64,000 nucleotides of DNA, from contig JAHJUE010000031.1 in assembly GCA_018829205.1 (NCBI GenBank), positions 58,501-122,500 on the forward strand, read 5' to 3'. The translations under genes and the position numbers were made by a program. Origin of the DNA: Bacteroidota bacterium (GTDB lineage: Bacteria; Bacteroidota; Ignavibacteria; Ignavibacteriales; Melioribacteraceae). The notes under the pieces were generated by a model that saw nothing but the letters and a program-made list of their open reading frames with translations, searched no databases and was not told where the DNA came from. Shown here one piece after another: positions 55,338 to 63,595 of this stretch (its first letter is position 1; every line of letters begins with the position of its first letter).

Positions 55338-56291
55338 ATGAAAGTTATTGAACATTTGGATAAAGCAACGGAAACACTTTTAAGTTTCGAAATAATTCCC
55401 CCTAAAAGAGGTGGGGATATAAAACAATTAATGCAGATTCTTGACGATATCGTTTATTATAAACCTCCCTTTATTGATATTACAAGTCATGCCGCCGAAG
55501 TAATGTATGAAGAAGAACCAAACGGCGGATTTAAAATGAAGGTTAAAAGAAAACGCCCGGGAACATTGGGTATATGCGCCCTTATTCAAAATAAGTACAA
55601 CGTTGATGCCGTTCCTCATGTAATATGCAATGGATTTACAAAGGAAGAAACCGAAGACTTTTTAATTGAACTTCATTATCTGGGAATTGATAATGTGCTG
55701 GCAATTCGCGGCGATGACAGCGGCTTCAAGAAACCTATAAAATTTGGCAGAAGCATTAACAATTATGCGGTTGATCTTGTAAAACAAATAGCTGATATGA
55801 ACAGAGGCAAATATATTGAAGACTCATTGCTTGATGCCGAACCAATGAACTTTTGCGTTGGAATAGGCGGTTACCCTGAAAAACATTTTGAATCGCCAAA
55901 TCTTTTAACTGATGTCAGATATACCAAGGCAAAGGTTGACGCCGGAGCTTCGTATATTGTAACTCAAATGTTTTATGATAATAATGAATATTATAAATAT
56001 GTTGATTTATGCAGAAAGGAAGGCATAAATGTTCCTATTATTCCGGGTTTAAAAATTCTTACATCACAGACACAAATTAACAATCTGCCGAAACACTTTT
56101 ATATTGACGTGCCGCCGGAATTAGCTGAAGAAGCCAAAAACGCAAAAAAGGAACATGTTTATGAAATTGGTATTGAATGGACATTAAAACAAGTTGAAGA
56201 CCTTTTAAATAATAATGTGCCTGCAATTCATTTTTATATAATGCAGAATTCTAAACCAATTCAAAAACTATTAGAAAAACTTAATCGGTAA
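55338..56291 (+). CDS. metF: methylenetetrahydrofolate reductase
   Basis: MetF reduces methylene-THF to methyl-THF for methionine synthesis, using FAD. The 317-residue protein shows LLSFEIIPPKRGGD near the start, DITSHAAE, NVLAIRGDD, VGIGGYPEKH, KVDAGASYIVTQMFYDN and PIIPGLKIL. It is slightly longer than E. coli MetF, as in many Bacteroidota. It is closely followed (six bases) by a Gfo/Idh/MocA gene. Confidence 0.93.
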   Translation: MKVIEHLDKATETLLSFEIIPPKRGGDIKQLMQILDDIVYYKPPFIDITSHAAEVMYEEEPNGGFKMKVKRKRPGTLGICALIQNKYNVDAVPHVICNGFTKEETEDFLIELHYLGIDNVLAIRGDDSGFKKPIKFGRSINNYAVDLVKQIADMNRGKYIEDSLLDAEPMNFCVGIGGYPEKHFESPNLLTDVRYTKAKVDAGASYIVTQMFYDNNEYYKYVDLCRKEGINVPIIPGLKILTSQTQINNLPKHFYIDVPPELAEEAKNAKKEHVYEIGIEWTLKQVEDLLNNNVPAIHFYIMQNSKPIQKLLEKLNR

Positions 56292-56296
56292 GGTCA

Positions 56297-57316
56297 ATGA
56301 AAATAATATCGGAACGGAAATTAAGACTGCCGTTAAGAAAAGACAAAAAGTTAAAATGGGGTGTTTCCGGTTTAGGACGATTCGCTGAATTTTCCTTTTT
56401 ACCTGCTTTAACTCAATCAAAAAAAAATAAACTGATTTCTTTGTACAGCAGTAATTTAGGAAGAGCAAAAAATTTGGCGGGTTTGTTTTCCGCTGATTTC
56501 GCGACGGATGATTTTAAAAAATTTCTTGAAAGCGATATTAACGCTGTATATATTGCCGGCGCTAACATTGATCATTACAGCCAGGTAATAGAAGCAGCGA
56601 AAGCCGGCAAACATATACTTTGCGAAAAACCACTTGCAGTAACATCTGCACAAGCCGAAGAAATGGTTAAAATATGCAAAGAGAATAATGTGCAGCTTGC
56701 CGTAAATTATCTTTATAGAATTAATCCCCTTGTAAAAAAAGCGAAAGAACTTATTCAAAAACAGATGCTTGGTAAAATCGTATCTGTTTCGATATCGTTT
56801 TATATTGATCTTGCGCCGTCAAATAATTTTAGATTTAATAAAGAAAAAAGCGGTGGCGGCGCTCTTCGCGATTTAGGAACACATACTATTGACCTGCTGC
56901 GCTACTTCGGCGGTGAAATAAGCGAGATTTCAGGTTACACAGATAACATTGTTTATAAAAGTGATGTAGACGATTTTGCGACCGGGTTAATTAAATTTCA
57001 AAAAAGCGGATACGGAAGATTTACAGTTTCTTTTAACGCGCAAAAAGCTTTTAACAGAATTGAAATTGTAGGTTATAACGGATGTTTGAGCATTGAAAAT
57101 ATTTTTGTAAAGAAAAATTCTCCGGGAAAACTTACAATTGATTTAAACGGCGAAGCTAAAAAAGCTTTTCTGAAACGGGCGAATAATTTGCAGCTGCATC
57201 TTAAATCTCTTTATCATTCTTTCAGTACTAATACTTCTCCCGAAATACCTGGAGAAGATGGTTTGATAAATTTACAGCTAATGGAAAAATTAGAACAAAA
57301 TGTCATTAAGAAGTGA
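56297..57316 (+). CDS. Gfo/Idh/MocA family oxidoreductase
   Basis: The 339-residue NAD(P)-dependent sugar dehydrogenase-like protein has an N-terminal Rossmann motif WGVSGLGRFAEFSFLPAL (near 22-39), the family signature HILCEKPLAVTSAQAEEM, and GGGALRDLGTHTIDLLRYFGG with the catalytic Asp-x-x-x-His pair. The substrate is not predictable. It overlaps the class II aldolase gene by 17 bases; the two could act in one sugar pathway. Confidence 0.88.
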   Translation: MKIISERKLRLPLRKDKKLKWGVSGLGRFAEFSFLPALTQSKKNKLISLYSSNLGRAKNLAGLFSADFATDDFKKFLESDINAVYIAGANIDHYSQVIEAAKAGKHILCEKPLAVTSAQAEEMVKICKENNVQLAVNYLYRINPLVKKAKELIQKQMLGKIVSVSISFYIDLAPSNNFRFNKEKSGGGALRDLGTHTIDLLRYFGGEISEISGYTDNIVYKSDVDDFATGLIKFQKSGYGRFTVSFNAQKAFNRIEIVGYNGCLSIENIFVKKNSPGKLTIDLNGEAKKAFLKRANNLQLHLKSLYHSFSTNTSPEIPGEDGLINLQLMEKLEQNVIKK

Positions 57317-57962
57317 TCTTACAAAATACTGCCGCAAAGTTTATGATAAAGGCTTTGTATCGGCTTATGACGGGAACCTTTCGGTTAGGATTGATGAAAA
57401 AAAAATATTAATAACTCCGTCTGGAAAGTGTAAAGGTGAAATAGAAGAGAATGATTTATTGGAAATTGATTACGATGGAAATTTAATAAACGGATTAGGT
57501 AAAGTCTCAACTGAAGCAAAAATCCATTTGCTTGCTTATAAGAAAAGAAAAGATATTGATGCGGTTATTCATTGTCATCCAATTTATGCAACGGCATTTG
57601 CTACGGCAGGAGAAGGATTTATTAAACCTGTGTTCCCCGAAGTAATACTTTCATTGGGAAAGGTGCCATTGTGCAGGTATGCTACTCCTTCAACGGATGC
57701 GCTCCCTGATTCAATGCTGCCTTATATCGATTTTTCATGGGCAATGCTTTTTGAAAATCACGGCGCGATAACATTCGGCAAGTGTATAAAAGGAGCATAT
57801 TTTAGAATGGAAAAACTTGAACATTCTGCACATACTCTTTTTGCGGCCAGGCAATTAGGACGCGAAAAAACAATTCCTTTAAATAAAGTCCGTGAACTAT
57901 ATTCAATTGCCGAAAGTACTTACGGAATTAAAATTGATGAACGAAATAAAGTCGGATACTAA
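57300..57962 (+). CDS. class II aldolase/adducin family protein
   Basis: The 220-residue zinc enzyme is of the L-fuculose-phosphate aldolase type: SAYDGNLSVRIDEKKILITPSGK, STEAKIHLLAYKKRKDIDAVIHCHPIYATAFA (zinc HxH), and ENHGAITFGK (third histidine). It would cleave a sugar 1-phosphate to lactaldehyde or glycolaldehyde plus dihydroxyacetone phosphate, or be a related dehydratase or epimerase. It overlaps the oxidoreductase gene and precedes ddl by six bases. Enzymes of this class feed aldehydes to microcompartments in some bacteria; EutN and an acylating aldehyde dehydrogenase are also in this window. Confidence 0.87.
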   Translation: MSLRSDLTKYCRKVYDKGFVSAYDGNLSVRIDEKKILITPSGKCKGEIEENDLLEIDYDGNLINGLGKVSTEAKIHLLAYKKRKDIDAVIHCHPIYATAFATAGEGFIKPVFPEVILSLGKVPLCRYATPSTDALPDSMLPYIDFSWAMLFENHGAITFGKCIKGAYFRMEKLEHSAHTLFAARQLGREKTIPLNKVRELYSIAESTYGIKIDERNKVGY

Positions 57963-57968
57963 ACTATT

Positions 57969-58973
57969 ATGGAAAACAAAAACATTACTGTTGCATTGCT
58001 TCTCGGTGGAGCTTCGCCTGAAAGAGAAGTATCAAAATCATCCGCTAAATCTGTTTTATTAGCGTTAAGGAATTTAGGTTACAAAGTTAAACCTTTTGAT
58101 CCTGCTTACGGGATAAATCAGCCTGAGGATGAACGAAGTTTTTTTGAAACAAAAGATTATTCAGAAGTGTCGCCGAACAATTATATCGAACTTATCAATT
58201 CAACCAGATTTGACGATGTTGATATTGCTTTTAATTGTCTGCATGGGCAGTGGGGTGAAGACGGAACAATTCAATCTCTGCTGGATCTCCGAGGAATTAA
58301 ATATACGGGTTCAGGTGTATTAGGCAGCGCGGTTGCGATGAACAAATCATTCTCAAAAATTATGTTTAATCATTTCGATGTACAAACTCCTAAATGGTTT
58401 GTGGTTGACGGTAAAGAAAAAAATTATGAATTGATTCAAATGAAAATTAAAAAATTTTTTGGATATCCTTGTATTGTAAAACCAAATGGACAAGGTTCAA
58501 CTGTAGGATTGACTGTCTGCCGCGGGGATTCTGAAGTTAAAGAATCTGTAATACTCGCTCTTAAGTATTGTGAGCAGGCATTAATTGAAGAATTTATAGA
58601 AGGTCATGAATTAACAGTTGGAGTATTAAATAATCATAGTTTCCCGCCTGTTGAAATTAGACCCGAATCAGGATTTTATGATTATGAAAGCAAATATACA
58701 CCCGGTAAAAGCGTTTATATAGTGCCTGCCGAACTTCCGGATGAAATATTAACTCACTTGAAACACCAGGCGCTCCTTGCTTTTAGCGCTGTTGGTGCTA
58801 AAGTATATTCGCGAATTGATTTCAGAGTAAATAAAAATTTAGAGTCTTATTGCCTTGAAGTAAATACATTACCCGGAATGACTAGCACTAGTTTATTACC
58901 AAAAGCCGCGAAGGCCGAAGGCATTGAATTTGAAGAATTGGTTGATAGAATTGTAAAATATTCATTAGAATGA
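57969..58973 (+). CDS. ddl: D-alanine--D-alanine ligase
   Basis: Ddl joins two D-alanines for peptidoglycan precursors. The 334-residue ATP-grasp enzyme shows VALLLGGASPEREVSKSSAKS, FNCLHGQWGEDGTIQSLLDL, YTGSGVLGSAVAMNKSFSK, VKPNGQGSTVGLT and CLEVNTLPGMTSTSLLPKAA. It is full length and intact. The stop overlaps the ftsB-like gene by four bases, so cell-wall precursor and division genes are coupled. Confidence 0.96.
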   Translation: MENKNITVALLLGGASPEREVSKSSAKSVLLALRNLGYKVKPFDPAYGINQPEDERSFFETKDYSEVSPNNYIELINSTRFDDVDIAFNCLHGQWGEDGTIQSLLDLRGIKYTGSGVLGSAVAMNKSFSKIMFNHFDVQTPKWFVVDGKEKNYELIQMKIKKFFGYPCIVKPNGQGSTVGLTVCRGDSEVKESVILALKYCEQALIEEFIEGHELTVGVLNNHSFPPVEIRPESGFYDYESKYTPGKSVYIVPAELPDEILTHLKHQALLAFSAVGAKVYSRIDFRVNKNLESYCLEVNTLPGMTSTSLLPKAAKAEGIEFEELVDRIVKYSLE

Positions 58974-59257
58974 ATTTGACAAAAAATAAAATTTTAGCAA
59001 TAGTATATTTCTTTTTTATAATCCTTCTGATAGCTTTTCTTTTTTTTAACGACGGCGGAGTTGTTAAATATTTGTCGTTGAAAAATAAAATTGATGATTT
59101 AAACAATGAAATAGAAAAAACGGAAAATCAAATTCAAAACCTTGAAATGGAAATAGACTCGCTTCAAAACAGCGAACTAAAAATTGAACAGGTTGCCCGT
59201 GAAAAATTTTATATGCAGAGGGCAGATGAAAAAGCATTTAAAATTGAAGAAAAATAG
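58970..59257 (+). CDS. FtsB/DivIC septum-formation protein
   Basis: The 95-residue protein has one N-terminal membrane helix (about 9-25), then a coiled coil (LKNKIDDLNNEIEKTENQIQNLEMEIDSLQ) and the conserved DivIC end IEQVAREKFYMQRADEKAFKI. It fits FtsB/DivIC, which links the division machinery to septal wall synthesis. It overlaps ddl by four bases. Confidence 0.9.
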   Translation: MNLTKNKILAIVYFFFIILLIAFLFFNDGGVVKYLSLKNKIDDLNNEIEKTENQIQNLEMEIDSLQNSELKIEQVAREKFYMQRADEKAFKIEEK

Positions 59258-59265
59258 TCTCTGAT

Positions 59266-60561
59266 TTGTATTCCAATAATGAAATACCGCAAATCCCTTT
59301 GGCCGAAAGGATTAGACCCAGAACACTTGAAGATTTTTTCGGGCAGGATCATTTGGTAGGAATTGGAAAACCATTACGTACAATGATTGAAACAGACAGG
59401 CTTTCTCCCTTTATATTATGGGGGCCTCCTGGCACCGGGAAAACAACCTTAGCGAAAATTATTTCAGAACAAACAAATTCCGACTTCTTCAAATTGAATG
59501 CAGTTTCTTCCGGAGTAAAAGATGTTCGCCAGATAATTGATATCGGGAAATCAAATCTTAACTATCATAAAAAGACTATACTCTTTATTGATGAAATTCA
59601 CAGGTTCAATAAAGCTCAGCAGGACGCGTTATTGTCGTCAGTTGAAGCCGGCGAAATAATACTAATTGGAGCAACCACAGAAAACCCCTCTTTCGAAGTA
59701 ATCTCGGCGCTTCGTTCCCGTGTTAGAATTTTTATATTAAATGAACTTACTAAAAATGATCTTGAAAAAATTCTTGATACGGCAGTAACAAAGGATGAAT
59801 ATTTAAGCCGGTTAAATATTTCGGAAATTGATAAAGATTTCCTATTCTACATTTCCGGCGGTGATGCCCGCACATTATTAAATATTCTGGAAGCATCGGT
59901 TGCGCAGGAAAGTTTTAAAGATAAAATTAAAATTTCTAAAGAAGTTTTAGAAAATGTTGTTCAGAAGAAAAATATAATTTATGATAAAGGCGGTGAAGAA
60001 CATTATAATGTTATTTCTGCTTTTATTAAAAGCGTGCGCGGAAGCGATCCTGACGCTGCTTTATACTGGCTTGCCAGAATGATTGAAGGCGGTGAAGATC
60101 CTTTATTTATTGCCCGCCGACTTATAATACTTGCCTCCGAAGATATTGGAAATGCCTCTCCTAACGGATTGGTATTAGCCGAATCGGTTTTCAGCGCTGT
60201 TGAAAAAATCGGAATGCCTGAAGCTAGAATTTTACTGGCTCAATGCGTTACTTATCTGGCTGCTTCTCCCAAAAGTAATGCCTCATATGTGGGAATTAGT
60301 AAGGCAATTGCTGATGTAAAAAACAATAAATTATTCGCAGTTCCTGTTCATCTAAGAAACGCTCCGACTAATTTGATGAAAGAAATTGGATACGGCAAAG
60401 ATTACAAATACGCACACGATCATCCCAATAATTTTATTGAAGAAAATTATTTTCCTGTTGAAATGATAGGAACTCAATATTATTTGCCTACCGAAAACGG
60501 GCAGGAAAAAAATCTAAAAGACCGTTTAAAATATCTCTGGAAAAAATTAAAAAAATATTAA
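59266..60561 (+). CDS. rarA: replication-associated recombination ATPase RarA
   Basis: RarA (MgsA) is a clamp-loader-like AAA+ ATPase acting at stalled forks. The 431-residue protein begins IPLAERIRPRTLEDFFGQDHLVG, with Walker A WGPPGTGKTTLAKI, Walker B FIDEIHRFNKAQQDALLSSVE, sensor GATTENPSFEV and the tetramerisation region SDPDAALYWLARMIEGGEDP. Start is TTG at 59266, eight bases after the ftsB stop; the only close ATG (59279) is out of frame. The stop overlaps the methyltransferase start by one base. Confidence 0.94.
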   Translation: MYSNNEIPQIPLAERIRPRTLEDFFGQDHLVGIGKPLRTMIETDRLSPFILWGPPGTGKTTLAKIISEQTNSDFFKLNAVSSGVKDVRQIIDIGKSNLNYHKKTILFIDEIHRFNKAQQDALLSSVEAGEIILIGATTENPSFEVISALRSRVRIFILNELTKNDLEKILDTAVTKDEYLSRLNISEIDKDFLFYISGGDARTLLNILEASVAQESFKDKIKISKEVLENVVQKKNIIYDKGGEEHYNVISAFIKSVRGSDPDAALYWLARMIEGGEDPLFIARRLIILASEDIGNASPNGLVLAESVFSAVEKIGMPEARILLAQCVTYLAASPKSNASYVGISKAIADVKNNKLFAVPVHLRNAPTNLMKEIGYGKDYKYAHDHPNNFIEENYFPVEMIGTQYYLPTENGQEKNLKDRLKYLWKKLKKY

Positions 60562-61526
60562 TGACTGAAAGAATTATGATTTGCCGTATTTGCGGAAATA
60601 AAATAAATAATACTCCCTATATAATAAGAGAGATGTTGTACGGGACTAAAGAAGAGTTCAATTATTTTCAATGCGGTAACTGCGAATGTTTACAGATATT
60701 GGAATACCCAAAGGATATTTCAAAATATTACCCCAAAAACTATATGGCTTATGATCTCAAGAAGGATAATTTTATAAAAGCTTACCTTAACAAAAAAAGA
60801 GATCAAAGTGCTTTGGGGTATAAAAATTTAATTGGAAATCTTCTTATAAAAGTTTTTGGGGTTCCTACCTATGTCTCTAGATTACTAAACTCCTCGGCAG
60901 GTTATAAAAGTAGAATTGTTGATGTCGGGTGCGGTTCTGGCAGTGTGCTTTATAGACTAAGAAACGCAGGTTATAAAAATATTTTTGGTATTGATCCTTT
61001 TATTGAAGAAAATATTAAATATAAAAACGGACTTAAAATTTACAAAAATAATTTGTTCGAACTGGACGGTAAATTCGATTTAATTATGATGAACCATGTG
61101 TTCGAACATATGGAAGATCAGGAAAAAGTATTAGTTCAAATTTATAATCTGCTTAATGAAAATAAATATTTTTTAATGTGCATTCCAATTATTAATTCCT
61201 ATGCATGGGAAAAATACGGAAAAGACTGGATAGGACTTGATGCCCCCCGTCATTATTATCTGCATTCTTTAAAAAGTTTAAATATTCTAACCGATAAATG
61301 CGGGTTTAAAATAGAAAAAATTGAATACGATTCCTTAGCCACCCAATTTTGGGGCAGTGATCAATACAAAAAAGGAATAGGATGGTATGATGAAAACTCT
61401 TACGCGGTAAATCCGGCAAAATCCATATTTACTAAAAAGATAATTAAAGAATATGAAAAGTCAGCATTTGAATTAAATGAAAAGGAAAGAGGTGACAGAG
61501 CCTGTTTTTATCTAAAAAAAATTTAA
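60561..61526 (+). CDS. SAM-dependent methyltransferase with N-terminal zinc-finger-like region
   Basis: The 321-residue protein has cysteine pairs at the front (CRICGN and CGNCECL) as in a small zinc ribbon, then a class I methyltransferase fold with IVDVGCGSGSVLYRLRNAGY and motif LIMMNHVFEHMED. This composition is typical of enzymes that modify sugars or act near cell-surface polysaccharide genes; the substrate is unknown. It overlaps rarA by one base and converges on dprA by four bases. Confidence 0.85.
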   Translation: MTERIMICRICGNKINNTPYIIREMLYGTKEEFNYFQCGNCECLQILEYPKDISKYYPKNYMAYDLKKDNFIKAYLNKKRDQSALGYKNLIGNLLIKVFGVPTYVSRLLNSSAGYKSRIVDVGCGSGSVLYRLRNAGYKNIFGIDPFIEENIKYKNGLKIYKNNLFELDGKFDLIMMNHVFEHMEDQEKVLVQIYNLLNENKYFLMCIPIINSYAWEKYGKDWIGLDAPRHYYLHSLKSLNILTDKCGFKIEKIEYDSLATQFWGSDQYKKGIGWYDENSYAVNPAKSIFTKKIIKEYEKSAFELNEKERGDRACFYLKKI

Positions 61527-62647
61527 TTGTATAATTGAAAAACTTTACCCGGCAGCTGTTTTACTAATCCTTTAAATTCCAGCGAAAGTAAATTAACCAG
61601 ACAATCGGAAGCGGATAAATTGGATTTATTAGCGATTTCATCAATATGAATTGGATTGTTATTTATAACGTTTAATATTTTTTCTTCAAACAGATTTAAT
61701 TCAATACTCGGTCTAGGTATATTTATCCCAACTTCCGGATTAAGTTTTAAATTTAATTCTACTAAAATATCATCGGCATTTGTAACCAGTTTTGCGCTCC
61801 CTTTTTGAATCAGCATGTTTGTTCCTTCACTTTGGTTTACGCCAATATTTCCCGGCAGCGCGAAAACCTCCCTGTTCTGGTCCAATGCATAAGAGGCAGT
61901 CTGCATAGCTCCGCCATTTAGTTTAGTTTCGACAACAAGTGAGCCTAATGAAATTCCCGATATTATCCTGTTTCTTTTGGGAAAGTTAATTGCATCGGGT
62001 TTTGTTCCTAATTCGTATTCGGAAATAATTAAACCATTTTCACAAATTTCAGTAAATAAGTTTCTGTTTTCCGGAGGATAAATAACATCAAGACCAGAAC
62101 CAGTTACAGCTATTGTCTGACCGTTTGAACTTAATGCCGAATAATGTGCGACTGAGTCAATCCCCCTTGCAAGTCCGCTAACAATTGTTATGTTTTTGCC
62201 GCACAAGTCTTTCACAATTTTTTCAGTTTGCATTTTCCCGTAACTTGTTGGATTGCGTGTCCCGACTACGGCTACATTTGAGTTTTTTGAAATATCAATA
62301 TTGCCTTTAAAATATAATATAAGAGGGGGGTTATAAATTTCCTTTAATAGTTCAGGATATTCTTCATCAAAAAAAGTAATTACTCCGGCATTTAATTTAT
62401 TTAACTTCTCTGCTTCTATTAAACAATTCTTTTTTATTAAATCATAATTATCAATATTTTTAAGTAGTTTATTCGCACTTAATTCATTAAATCCGTTAAT
62501 CAGCTGAAGCGTACTGAAATCGGCGTTAAAGATATTTTCAAATGATTTAAATTTTGATATTAAATTAAGAATTTTTCTGGGGCCGAAACCGGCAATTGAC
62601 ATTAGTAGTTTTAATGAAGAGTATATTTGGAGTTTTTGCTCGTTCAA
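61523..62647 (-). CDS. dprA: DNA-processing protein DprA
   Basis: DprA loads RecA on incoming single-stranded DNA in natural transformation and related processes. The 374-residue protein has a helical N-terminal domain (LLMSIAGFGPRKILNLISKF), a Rossmann core with VAVVGTRNPTSYG, IVSGLARGIDSVAHYSAL, TGSGLDVIYPPENR, FPKRNRIISGIS and ALPGNIGVNQSEGTNMLI, and a winged-helix end. It is last of the minus-strand group with the EutN and two-TM genes. Confidence 0.95.
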   Translation of the reverse strand: MNEQKLQIYSSLKLLMSIAGFGPRKILNLISKFKSFENIFNADFSTLQLINGFNELSANKLLKNIDNYDLIKKNCLIEAEKLNKLNAGVITFFDEEYPELLKEIYNPPLILYFKGNIDISKNSNVAVVGTRNPTSYGKMQTEKIVKDLCGKNITIVSGLARGIDSVAHYSALSSNGQTIAVTGSGLDVIYPPENRNLFTEICENGLIISEYELGTKPDAINFPKRNRIISGISLGSLVVETKLNGGAMQTASYALDQNREVFALPGNIGVNQSEGTNMLIQKGSAKLVTNADDILVELNLKLNPEVGINIPRPSIELNLFEEKILNVINNNPIHIDEIANKSNLSASDCLVNLLSLEFKGLVKQLPGKVFQLYN

Positions 62648-62665
62648 TGTTTTTAATTTTTATTA

Positions 62666-62941
62666 TTATTCATCAACCTCAAAATCATCAACAATTGCAA
62701 TAATAATTGTATTTATTGGAGCATTACCGTGACCTAAAATCTGCTGAACTGCGTCACCTTCCTGAGCAACCAAAACAGTATCTCCGATGCCTGCATCTAT
62801 TAAGTCGACGGCAATAATATCTTTCTTTCCGATAAAGTTACCATTTAAATCTATTTTTTTCACAATTTGAAGTTTATGACCGACCAAATGTTTGTTCTTT
62901 TGTGTCGCTACTAAATTCCCTTTTACCTTTCCTAAAAACAT
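62666..62941 (-). CDS. EutN/CcmL-type microcompartment vertex protein
   Basis: The 91-residue protein fits the bacterial-microcompartment pentamer family: MFLGKVKGNLVATQKNKHLVGHKLQIVKKID, DIIAVDLIDAGIGDTVLVAQEGDAV and NTIIIAIVDDFEV. Such pentamers cap the vertices of icosahedral protein shells. No hexameric shell gene lies in the window, so this copy is an orphan or has been recruited to another use. It lies 18 bases before dprA and five after a two-TM protein gene. Confidence 0.92.
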   Translation of the reverse strand: MFLGKVKGNLVATQKNKHLVGHKLQIVKKIDLNGNFIGKKDIIAVDLIDAGIGDTVLVAQEGDAVQQILGHGNAPINTIIIAIVDDFEVDE

Positions 62942-62946
62942 AAATA

Positions 62947-63201
62947 TTATTCTTTAGAATTGTTTTTTCTAAATAAAATAGAAAGCGGAAAAATAATTAA
63001 GTAGGCAATTAATAAAACTATTGGTGAAACAGAAAGCGACAAGGTGCTATCGTAAGGATCAATACTCATCAAAAAGAATCCAATTATTAAAACAATAACA
63101 CCAGAAAACAAAAATAGGTAATTGTTTTTATTCCAATAGTTATTAAAAGGCGATTTTTCTGATTGTTTTTGTGAGCGAATACTTTTTCTAACTTTAGACA
63201 T
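62947..63201 (-). CDS. small two-TM protein, DUF3098-like
   Basis: The 84-residue protein has a basic N-terminus (MSKVRKSIRSQKQSEK) and two membrane helices (YLFLFSGVIVLIIGFFLMSI and SPIVLLIAYLIIFPLSILF), with a short acidic loop (DPYDSTLSLSV). The GFFLMSIDPYDSTLS segment resembles DUF3098 proteins of Bacteroidota, usually found near cell-division genes. An AAAGGAAG ribosome-binding site precedes ATG. The gene follows a promoter and a terminator-like hairpin. Confidence 0.7.
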   Translation of the reverse strand: MSKVRKSIRSQKQSEKSPFNNYWNKNNYLFLFSGVIVLIIGFFLMSIDPYDSTLSLSVSPIVLLIAYLIIFPLSILFRKNNSKE

Positions 63202-63224
63202 ATATACTTCCTTTTACATTAAAT

Positions 63225-63300
63225 AAAAAAGCCCAGCGTTGGGGGGAGACACTGGGCTAACTCAAAACATCAAAGATCTTTTAGATCTTCAAAGAGTTAC
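63225..63300 (-). ncRNA. candidate 75-nt small RNA or attenuated leader
   Basis: Downstream of a strong promoter the minus strand reads a stem AACTC/GAGTT enclosing AAGATCT-AAA-AGATCTT. Next comes a terminator-like hairpin (AGCCCAGTG/CGCTGGGCT, one mismatch) with a loop containing CTCCCCCC, and a T6 run. All parts of a short transcript are present. The C-rich loop is complementary to Shine-Dalgarno sequences, as in some regulatory RNAs. It could instead be a leader limiting transcription of the following two-TM/eutN/dprA genes. Confidence 0.6.
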
Positions 63301-63305
63301 AGGCA

Positions 63306-63334
63306 AATATAAACGAAGACCATATGTTTGTCAA
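63306..63334 (-). promoter_or_regulatory. strong sigma-70-type promoter
   Basis: TTGACA (63329-63334) and TATATT (63306-63311) on the minus strand are separated by 17 bases. Transcription would begin near 63299-63300, just at the structured sequence. Confidence 0.8.
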
Positions 63335-63340
63335 GTAGTT

Positions 63341-63595
63341 TTATTTATGGATTTGGTAAACAATTTTGCGTATTGTATCAAACTGTAAATAAGGATATTC
63401 CTCCCTTAGTGCATCAATAGCCTCACTTGCAGTAATTTTATTTGTACGCAATTGTTTGAATTTTTGCCTGATTATGTAATCTCTAACGGACTTTTCGTTA
63501 ATTAATCCCTTACTGCTGAGTAAATCGTAAATATCATCGCTGATTAAATCAGCTAAAGGATTATCGTTGGCGTTGTTTTGAATAGGGCTTATCAT
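63341..63595 (-). CDS. unknown 84-residue helical protein
   Basis: I do not recognise this small protein. It is highly charged and predicted helical (DDIYDLLSSKGLINEKSVRDYIIRQKFKQLRTNKITASEAIDALREEYP), without membrane segments or cysteines. A strong AGGGGG ribosome-binding site lies six bases before ATG at 63595, which supports it as a real gene. The promoter of the candidate small RNA lies just downstream of its stop codon (gap of 6 bases). Confidence 0.7.
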   Translation of the reverse strand: MISPIQNNANDNPLADLISDDIYDLLSSKGLINEKSVRDYIIRQKFKQLRTNKITASEAIDALREEYPYLQFDTIRKIVYQIHK

